A stretch of 12,348 bases of DNA from CAYLZN01 sp964387935 (GTDB lineage Bacteria; Acidobacteriota; Vicinamibacteria; Vicinamibacterales; JAFNAJ01), in assembly GCA_964387935.1 (NCBI GenBank), contig CAYLZN010000155.1:1-12348 (forward strand), in the 5' to 3' direction. The notes below the pieces were generated by a model. That model was given only the letters and a program-made list of their open reading frames with translations. It was not told the DNA's origin and ran no database searches. Below are positions 7,447-12,348 of the stretch, in pieces (position 1 is the stretch's first letter; each line of letters starts with the position of its first letter). The position numbers and the translations under genes were made by a program.

Positions 7447-8406
7447 ATGCCTGCGACGGTGGCGGCCACCGCGATCTTCTCTCCCTATCTGACCTTCACA
7501 CACGATGAATGGGCCGAGCTGAGGGCGAACACCCCGCTCACGCTCTCGGCCGAGGACGTCGAGCGCCTGCGCGGCATCAACGACAAGCTCTCGCTCGAGG
7601 AGGTCGTGAAGATCTACCTGCCGCTCTCACGCCTGCTGAATCTCTACGTGGGCGCGATGCAGGGCCTCTATCGGGCGTCCGCCGAATTCCTTGGACGTCC
7701 AGCGGGCAAGGTCCCGTTCATCATCGGCATCGCCGGCAGCGTCGCCGTCGGCAAGAGCACCTCGGCACGCGTCCTGCGCGAACTGCTGGCACGCTGGCCC
7801 AACCACCCGAAGGTGGACCTGGTCACGACCGATGGCTTCCTCTTCCCGAACCGGGTCCTGAAGGCCCGCGACATCATGCACCGCAAGGGCTTCCCGGAGA
7901 GCTACGACGTGAAGCGCCTGCTGCAGTTCGTGGCCGACGTCAAGTCCGGCGTCGCCGAGGTCATGGCGCCCCTCTACTCCCACCTTCGCTACGACATCGT
8001 GCCCGGCGAGGCCCAGATGGTGCGGCAGCCGGACATCATGATCCTCGAGGGGCTGAACGTCCTGCAGACGGGCGTCGTCCCGAAGCACCCGAAGCCCCCG
8101 GTCTTCGTGTCCGACTTCTTCGACTTCTCCATCTACGTGGACGCCAGGCCTGGCCACATCCAGCAGTGGTACATCGACCGCTTCCTCACCCTCTGCCAGA
8201 CGGCGTTCAAGAACCCCGAGTCCTACTTCCACCGGTACTCGAGCCTGTCGAGGGCCGAGGCCCGCGATACGGCGAAGCAGATCTGGCAGAACATCAACGA
8301 GATCAACCTGAAGGAGAACATCCTGCCGACGCGCTCGCGGGCGGACCTCGTCATGGTCAAGAGCGCGGACCACACGATCCAGCAGGTGGAGTTGAGGAAA
8401 ATCTGA
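7447..8406 (+). CDS. coaA: Type I pantothenate kinase (CoaA)
   Basis: This 319-residue protein matches E. coli-type CoaA (316 residues) along its whole length. It phosphorylates pantothenate with ATP to 4'-phosphopantothenate, the first committed and usually feedback-regulated step of coenzyme A synthesis in the cytoplasm. The conserved N-terminal block FSPYLTFTHDEW is followed by GINDKLSLEEVVKIYLPLSR (43-62). The P-loop GSVAVGKS is at 97-104 and TTDGF with Asp129 at 127-131. RKGFPESYD is at 146-154, YSHLRYD at 177-183 and EGLNVLQ at 201-207. The end NILPTRSRADLVMVKSADH (291-309) is also family-typical. No key residue is missing. ATG 7447 fits the family start. The 14-base gap after the PhzF-like gene suggests co-transcription, though no functional link is known. 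Confidence 0.97.
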   Translation: MPATVAATAIFSPYLTFTHDEWAELRANTPLTLSAEDVERLRGINDKLSLEEVVKIYLPLSRLLNLYVGAMQGLYRASAEFLGRPAGKVPFIIGIAGSVAVGKSTSARVLRELLARWPNHPKVDLVTTDGFLFPNRVLKARDIMHRKGFPESYDVKRLLQFVADVKSGVAEVMAPLYSHLRYDIVPGEAQMVRQPDIMILEGLNVLQTGVVPKHPKPPVFVSDFFDFSIYVDARPGHIQQWYIDRFLTLCQTAFKNPESYFHRYSSLSRAEARDTAKQIWQNINEINLKENILPTRSRADLVMVKSADHTIQQVELRKI

Positions 8407-8414
8407 GTAGTTTT

Positions 8415-8442
8415 CAGTTGCCAGTTGCCAGTTACCAGTTGC
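8415..8442 (+). repeat. CAGTTGC heptanucleotide tandem repeat (4 units)
   Basis: Four contiguous 7-base units occupy 8415-8421, 8422-8428, 8429-8435 and 8436-8442. Three are CAGTTGC and the third is CAGTTAC. The array begins eight bases after the coaA stop codon. It belongs to the same class of short heptamer repeats as the GTACGCC array at 6445-6518 but has a different sequence. It forms no long hairpin and is not followed by a T-run, so it is not a standard terminator. Confidence 0.85.
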
Positions 8443-8635
8443 CTGGCGTCGTGCGCACGGTGAGCGGATCCACACGGGCGCCCGGATAGCCTCTGAGTGC
8501 GGCGATGCGGGCACGCCACCCTGCACGTTGGGCACGACAAGGCGCTGTTCCGAAATTGGCGTGGCTTGTGCCGCCTCCCGAGCGTGCTTATGCTCGCCCC
8601 AGGGCTTTCGACATCTCGCCCGAGGCGACGCACCC

Positions 8636-8667
8636 GGTCGTGGCTGCGTGGCACCACGGCCACGACC
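8636..8667 (+). repeat. Strong inverted repeat (9-bp perfect stem)
   Basis: GGTCGTGGC (8636-8644) is the exact reverse complement of GCCACGACC (8659-8667), separated by 14 bases. Inside the loop, GTG 8648-8650 can pair with CAC 8655-8657 to extend the hairpin. No T-run follows. It lies ~230 bases after coaA and ~200 bases before the next start, so it could be part of a long leader, a factor-binding site or a U-less terminator. Chance remains possible in such GC-rich DNA. Confidence 0.4.
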
Positions 8668-8716
8668 ATCCTCGACCGGCGGGCTGCAAGTTCGTCGGAT
8701 GACTGCCGACTGGCCA

Positions 8717-8733
8717 TGACAGTTCATGACAAT
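8717..8733 (+). promoter_or_regulatory. TGACA direct repeat upstream of the secreted 248-aa gene
   Basis: TGACA at 8717-8721 is followed after five bases by TGACAAT at 8727-8733, giving a 10-base period. The second copy overlaps the palindrome ACAATTGT (8729-8736). The pair lies ~135 bases before the ATG at 8866, much like the pair at 5016-5033 before the hydrolase gene. A direct-repeat regulator site or shared promoter element is possible but unproven. Confidence 0.25.
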
Positions 8734-8865
8734 TGTTTGCCTGGCGCTGACCAAGGAAGGATCGCGTGGCGCTACCGTGTGAGCTCACGAGCCCGACGAG
8801 GCGTGGGAGGTCCGCAGACGCGGTTCCTGGTCACGCCCACGGCCCGTGACGACAAGGAGTGCATC

Positions 8866-9612
8866 ATGGCAACGACGAGGATGGCCGTGCGGGTTGGGGC
8901 AGCGGGAATTGCGGCACTCATGGGGCTGGTCACGGCGGCCGCGGCGCAGAAGGGGAAGCCCGGACCGCCGCCACCTCCACCGCAGCCGCTGACCGCGGTG
9001 TTCAGCGACGGGGACAACGATAACGTCCGCGGCGACGGGCTCACCTGCGAGGGCCCGACCTCGTGCTACGACGGCTATCACCTGACATCGAGCAGTGTGG
9101 CCGACGGGGCGTTCATCGGTTCCGGCGGCGCCATCGAGATTCACCTCGAGCCGGAAGGTGTGACAGGGGACCGATTCATGCGGTTCCACTTCGACACCCC
9201 GGTGGGAACCCCCGGTACCACGCCCTGCGCCCTGCCCGCCGACGTGTCCGCCTACAAGGTGGACTTCCGGTTCAACCTCAAGGACAGTCACGGCTGGCCG
9301 ATTGGCGTCGAGTCGATCGACCCTGGCGTCTCGATCGAGGCTTCAGCGACCGACCCGCCGTATCTTGCCGCCGTCATCAATTTCACGCCCACGACGTCGA
9401 GCGGCACCATGGAGGTCACCAACGTCTACCTGTCGTTCGGGCAGATCACCGGAGGCATGTTGACGCTGACCCGGGACTCCATCGATCAGTGGACCATCGA
9501 CTCCGATGCCTGGGTGACCCTGAAGTGCAGCGCAAAGAACAGCCGTGGCAAGGTCACCGTGTACACCATGGGCACCTACTACATGCCCTTGACGCTGACC
9601 GCGATGCGGTAG
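8866..9612 (+). CDS. Secreted protein of unknown family with a proline-rich linker
   Basis: I do not recognise this 248-residue protein. Residues 1-28 form a signal peptide (MAVRV, then an Ala/Gly/Leu core, AAAAQ cleavage region). Next comes a basic, proline-rich linker GPPPPPPQP (33-41), then a mature domain of ~205 residues that looks beta-rich. The mature domain opens with an acidic stretch, FSDGDNDNVRGDG (46-58), which could bind calcium. It has four cysteines (61, 67, 121, 221), possibly two disulfides after export. It ends in alternating hydrophobic strands and no membrane anchor. The start at 8866 is chosen because AAGGAG (8854-8859) lies six bases upstream and the signal peptide begins there. 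Long gaps or a hairpin flank it, so it is probably transcribed alone. A periplasmic or extracellular location is inferred; no enzymatic motif is visible. Confidence 0.85.
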   Translation: MATTRMAVRVGAAGIAALMGLVTAAAAQKGKPGPPPPPPQPLTAVFSDGDNDNVRGDGLTCEGPTSCYDGYHLTSSSVADGAFIGSGGAIEIHLEPEGVTGDRFMRFHFDTPVGTPGTTPCALPADVSAYKVDFRFNLKDSHGWPIGVESIDPGVSIEASATDPPYLAAVINFTPTTSSGTMEVTNVYLSFGQITGGMLTLTRDSIDQWTIDSDAWVTLKCSAKNSRGKVTVYTMGTYYMPLTLTAMR

Positions 9613-9616
9613 CAGA

Positions 9617-9633
9617 GCCCGCCACCGGCGGGC
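9617..9633 (+). terminator. Hairpin just after the 248-aa gene, terminator-like without U-tract
   Basis: GCCCGCC (9617-9623) pairs perfectly with GGCGGGC (9627-9633) across a 3-base loop, starting five bases after the stop codon. An all-GC 7-bp stem at this place fits a transcript end, but the following bases (GACGCTGCTGCT) are not T-rich. It may terminate weakly or protect the 3' end. Confidence 0.45.
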
Positions 9634-9662
9634 GACGCTGCTGCTGGCCAGCTTCGGAATGC

Positions 9663-9671
9663 TGGTACACT
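9663..9671 (+). promoter_or_regulatory. Extended -10 promoter candidate for the TPR/propeller gene
   Basis: TGGTACACT reads as an extended -10 element: TG, one base, then TACACT at 9666-9671. Transcription would start near 9678, leaving a ~17-base leader that carries the AGGAG ribosome-binding site at 9684-9688. No clear -35 box is found 17 bases upstream, as is common when the -10 is extended. The short space between the preceding hairpin and this gene supports a promoter here. Confidence 0.4.
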
Positions 9672-9694
9672 CGCGGGCACACGAGGAGTCATTC

Positions 9695-11797
9695 ATGGGC
9701 CCTCGGCTGTCCCTGAAGGCGATTGGCGTAGCGCTCGCCGCGACCATCGCTGCGACGTGGCTGGTCTCCGCGCAGCCGGTCCGGCAAGCCCAGCTCCTGC
9801 AGGAGGGCCTGCGCCTCCTCGAGACGCGCGGGGACCCCCGCGGGGCCGTCCGCGTGTTCGAGCAGGCCGCGCAGGGCCCGGACCGGGCCACCGCCGCGCG
9901 CGCACGGCTCTATGTCGGCGTCGCGTTCGAGAAGCTCGGGCACGAGGAGGCGCGGCAGCACTACTTGCGGGTGATTCGTGAGTTCGCCGACCAGCCCGAC
10001 GTCGTTGGCGAGGCTCGCAAGCGGCTCGAGACCCTTCCTCCCTCTGTGCGCGTCGAGCGAGCGGCGCCTGCCACCGCGACGCTGCGCCGCCTGTGGGTGC
10101 GGGATCCCGCCGACCTCCTGTGGATTGGCTCGCTGTCTCGCGACGGTCGGGTCGTGGCCTACGGTGACACGCGCGGCGGGATCACCCTTGCAGATGTCAC
10201 GTCGGCACAACAGGTCCGCACGATCGCGGGACCGGATCCGGCGCTGGGTCCCGCCCTCGCCGTCCCGGCCCCGGACGGTAGCGCCGTCGTCTTCCAGTGG
10301 AAAGCAGCGGACGGCGGGATCGAGTTGCGCCTCGTCCGCGGCGACGCGGGTCCAATCACGCTGCTTCGCGTCCCGCGCGGGGATGTCATCTCGGGCGTCG
10401 AGTGGCCTGCGCCGAACCTCGTCCTCGTCCAGGTGCAGAAGGCCAACACCGCCACGTCGATCTTCGTCGTCACCCCGGCCGACGGGAAGGTCCGCACGGT
10501 ATTGGAGCGGCTGGCCCTGTCGTCGCGCGCAACGCTGTCGGGGGACGGGCGATACCTCGCCTACTTCGCCCCGGCGGTCGGAGACGCCGCAGCATCGCGC
10601 CGGGCGCTCCACGTGTTGGACACGGCCAGCGGCAAGAGCACCAGGGTCATGGACGGCACTGCGAGCGACCGCCTGGCGACGTGGACGGCCCGCGCCGACT
10701 GGCTGCTGTTCGTCAGCGATCGAACGGGTACCACCAGCTTGTGGGGCCTGCCCATGTCCGGCGCGACACCGTCGGGGCCACTTCGCCTCCTGCAGCACGA
10801 CCTCGGACGGGTGGACATCGTCCTTGGGGTGACCGGCAGCGACGCGTTCTACTACTTCCGCCAGGTCGGCCTGGTGGACGTGTATACCGTGGAACTCGGT
10901 CCGGACGGACGCCCCTCCGGTCCAGCGCGAGGCGCGGCGCAGTCGTTCATCGGCTCGAACATGGGTCCCAGCTTCGCTCCCGACGGCCGCACGCTGGCCT
11001 ATCTCGCCCAGATGGGGTTCTCGGCCCGGGAGGCGCTGGGGCTGCGCAATGTCGAGGACGGCACCGAGCGCGTGCTGAAGACGGCCATGGAGTTTCTCCG
11101 CCTGCCGCGCTGGTCCCCGGACGGGACCCGGCTGCTGGTCAAGGGCAACGACTCGGCCGGGCGATTCGGCTTCCATCTGATCGATCGCGACACCGGCGCG
11201 ACCTCACCGATCCTCGTCGTCCCGCGAGACCAGGAATCCTCGCTTGGCACCGCACGGTGGAGCCCCGACGGCCGCGCGATCCTCTACACGCTGCATGTCG
11301 ACGGCCGGTCGGTGCTCCGCCGCCGCCAGGTGGCGACCGAGCAGGAAGCCACCGTACGAACGTTCGATCCAAGCACCATCAGCGGCTGGTTCGACGTGTC
11401 GCTCGTCGACGAGGCACTCGCGCTGATCGTCTCGCGCAAGGACGGCTCGTCGCTGGTGGTGCGTGCCGCCGATGGGACCGAGCGTGAACTCCTGCGGACG
11501 TCCGGCAGCGACCGCGTGTTGGATGTCGTCTGGCACCCGAACGGCCGGGAGATCTTCTTCGTGCGTCCAGGGGTGGCCGGCGCAGGACCTGGGGGCCGAT
11601 CCAATGGCGTGTGGCGCATCGGCGCCGCGGGTGGCGAGCCGCAGCCGGTTGGCGTCGAGATGCCCGGCTTGCGTGGACTGGCCGTTCGCCCCGATGGGCG
11701 TCAACTCGCATTCACGTCCGGTGCCCCGCTTCGTGAGCCCTGGGTCGTTGAGCACTTCCTGCCGGCGCCGGCAAAGGCGGCGCGACGCTCGCGGTGA
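9695..11797 (+). CDS. Exported TPR plus PD40 (TolB-like) beta-propeller protein
   Basis: This 700-residue protein starts at ATG 9695, six bases after AGGAG (9684-9688). An in-frame ATG at 9659 would only add 12 polar residues before the signal peptide. Residues 1-26 are a signal peptide (ATWLVSA cleavage). Residues ~29-113 are helical, TPR-like repeats of the kind used for protein-protein contacts (LLQEGLRLLETRGDPRGAV, then AARARLYVGVAFEKLG). The rest is a beta propeller with PD40/WD40-like blades. These read SLSRDGRVVAY (147), PAPDGSAVVF (191), LSGDGRYLAY (281), SFAPDGRTLAY (426), RWSPDGTRLL (472), RWSPDGRAIL (521), VWHPNGREIF (613) and AVRPDGRQLAF (663). The tail EPWVVEHFLP resembles endings I recall from acidobacterial propeller proteins. 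No catalytic domain is seen, so a periplasmic binding or scaffold role is inferred; the partner is unknown. Confidence 0.9.
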   Translation: MGPRLSLKAIGVALAATIAATWLVSAQPVRQAQLLQEGLRLLETRGDPRGAVRVFEQAAQGPDRATAARARLYVGVAFEKLGHEEARQHYLRVIREFADQPDVVGEARKRLETLPPSVRVERAAPATATLRRLWVRDPADLLWIGSLSRDGRVVAYGDTRGGITLADVTSAQQVRTIAGPDPALGPALAVPAPDGSAVVFQWKAADGGIELRLVRGDAGPITLLRVPRGDVISGVEWPAPNLVLVQVQKANTATSIFVVTPADGKVRTVLERLALSSRATLSGDGRYLAYFAPAVGDAAASRRALHVLDTASGKSTRVMDGTASDRLATWTARADWLLFVSDRTGTTSLWGLPMSGATPSGPLRLLQHDLGRVDIVLGVTGSDAFYYFRQVGLVDVYTVELGPDGRPSGPARGAAQSFIGSNMGPSFAPDGRTLAYLAQMGFSAREALGLRNVEDGTERVLKTAMEFLRLPRWSPDGTRLLVKGNDSAGRFGFHLIDRDTGATSPILVVPRDQESSLGTARWSPDGRAILYTLHVDGRSVLRRRQVATEQEATVRTFDPSTISGWFDVSLVDEALALIVSRKDGSSLVVRAADGTERELLRTSGSDRVLDVVWHPNGREIFFVRPGVAGAGPGGRSNGVWRIGAAGGEPQPVGVEMPGLRGLAVRPDGRQLAFTSGAPLREPWVVEHFLPAPAKAARRSR

Positions 11798-11835
11798 AAA
11801 GGAAGGCGCCCGCGGGTGCGTAGGGTGCCAGGTGC

Positions 11836-11854
11836 CGCGCGCCAGATGTGCGCG
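11836..11854. terminator. Hairpin between convergent genes, possible bidirectional terminator
   Basis: CGCGCGC (11836-11842) pairs with GTGCGCG (11848-11854), seven pairs with one G-T, around the 5-base loop CAGAT. It sits in the 64-base gap between the ends of the propeller gene and the M23 gene, where a shared terminator is expected. A second, weaker stem lies at 11806-11819. Neither has a flanking T-run on either strand, so intrinsic termination is uncertain. Confidence 0.35.
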
Positions 11855-11861
11855 TGCCAGC

Positions 11862-12348
11862 CTACTCCGATCCGAGGGCCAGGACGCGCAGCGGGTCGAC
11901 ACGGGCGCCGCCGAGCCGCATGGACCAGTGCAGGTGGGGTCCCGTGACGCGGCCCGTGGCGCCGACCGCACCGACGAGGGTACCGCGCTCCACGACCTGG
12001 TCGGCAACGACGTCCACCCGCGACAGGTGGCCGAAGAAGGAAAACACCCCTCCTCCGTGGTCGATGACCACGGTGTGGCCCGTGTAGAAAAGATCGTCCG
12101 CAAGCGCGATGCGGCCCGCGTTCGGCGCCACGATCGAAGTGCCGGTGTCGCCGGCCAGGTCCACACCCATGTGGCGCCCACGGCGCGTGCCGTTGACGAA
12201 GGTGCGAGTGCCGAAGGTGGAGGTGACTCGGCCGGGTACGGGCCGGGCGAAGGGCGCCTGCCACACCGGGGCGCTGTCGGTGCCGAAGATCGCTTCGAGG
12301 CGCGCGGTTTCCGACCGGGCGCGCGCGAGGTCGGCCCCACTCGGAGTC
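11862..12348 (-). CDS. M23 (LytM-type) metallopeptidase, 5' part beyond the window
   Basis: The C-terminal 161 residues of a zinc endopeptidase that cuts peptidoglycan cross-bridges or peptide stems in the envelope. The frame is open to base 12348, so the protein begins outside the window. A GTG at 12266 falls inside conserved sequence and is not the start. The visible part opens with a short helical segment (ARSETARLEAIF), then APVWQAPFARPVPGRVTS and the M23 core. Zinc ligands are present: His (codon 12171-12173) and Asp (12159-12161) in RHMGVDLAG, and the second His of HLH (11928-11936). The extra His in FFGHLSRVD is kept as well, so the domain looks active. Core motifs VIDHGGG and GATGRVTGPHLHW are typical. 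It ends LGSE before TAG at 11862-11864. The missing N-terminus probably holds an export signal. Confidence 0.93.
   Translation of the reverse strand, partial: TPSGADLARARSETARLEAIFGTDSAPVWQAPFARPVPGRVTSTFGTRTFVNGTRRGRHMGVDLAGDTGTSIVAPNAGRIALADDLFYTGHTVVIDHGGGVFSFFGHLSRVDVVADQVVERGTLVGAVGATGRVTGPHLHWSMRLGGARVDPLRVLALGSE

Larger units (their letters stand above)
8407..8865 (+). other. Intergenic region between coaA and the secreted 248-aa gene
   Basis: I find no gene in these ~459 bases. A frame continuous with the downstream gene stays open back to a GTG at 8497, but its translation shows no domain and precedes the natural signal peptide. The region holds the CAGTTGC repeat (8415-8442), a short hairpin around 8579-8596 (CGAGC, 8-base loop, GCTCG), a strong inverted repeat (8636-8667), a TGACA direct repeat (8717-8733) and a GTGAGCTCAC palindrome (8779-8788). 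A poor promoter-like pair, TTGTGC 8566-8571 and TATGCT 8589-8594 with 17-base spacing, would leave a leader of more than 260 bases, so I do not call it. Confidence 0.6.

Noticed and set aside
8497..8865. 123-residue N-terminal extension of the secreted 248-aa protein from a GTG
   Set aside because: It would bury the signal peptide inside the protein; the ATG at 8866 has a good AAGGAG site and an immediate signal peptide.

Overview
This 12.3 kb window is GC-rich chromosomal DNA. I read seven protein-coding genes, two of them cut by the window edges, and no RNA genes, insertion sequences, phage genes or CRISPR. Three things suggest an Acidobacteriota-like soil bacterium, perhaps Vicinamibacteria: very high third-position GC, a secreted TPR-plus-PD40-propeller protein with a characteristic C-terminal tail, and heptanucleotide repeats between genes. 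The assignment is an inference from gene style, with no marker gene behind it.

Layout. Bases 1-4452 (minus strand) hold a giant secreted surface protein that runs off the left edge. It has a signal peptide, an N-terminal beta-rich region, a PPC (pre-peptidase C-terminal) domain, then at least 12 tandem ~103-residue Ig/PKD-like repeats, each with a conserved cysteine pair. A ~730-base gap without genes separates it from a plus-strand run: a secreted alpha/beta hydrolase (5183-6400), a PhzF-family isomerase (6527-7432), type I pantothenate kinase CoaA (7447-8406), an unrecognised secreted proline-linker protein (8866-9612) and an exported TPR/beta-propeller protein (9695-11797). A minus-strand M23 (LytM) peptidase enters from the right edge (11862-12348) and converges on the propeller gene.

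How the genes relate. Only the PhzF-like gene and coaA are close enough (14 bases) to look co-transcribed. The others have their own leaders or long gaps. Five of the seven products are predicted to be exported or to act on the envelope, so the window reads as mixed envelope and housekeeping functions, not a dedicated pathway. I see no convincing new multi-gene system. The best second-look items are the cysteine-paired repeat protein, two different heptamer tandem repeats placed just after stop codons, a shared TGACA-N5/6-TGACAAT motif in two upstream regions, and the orphan 248-residue secreted protein.
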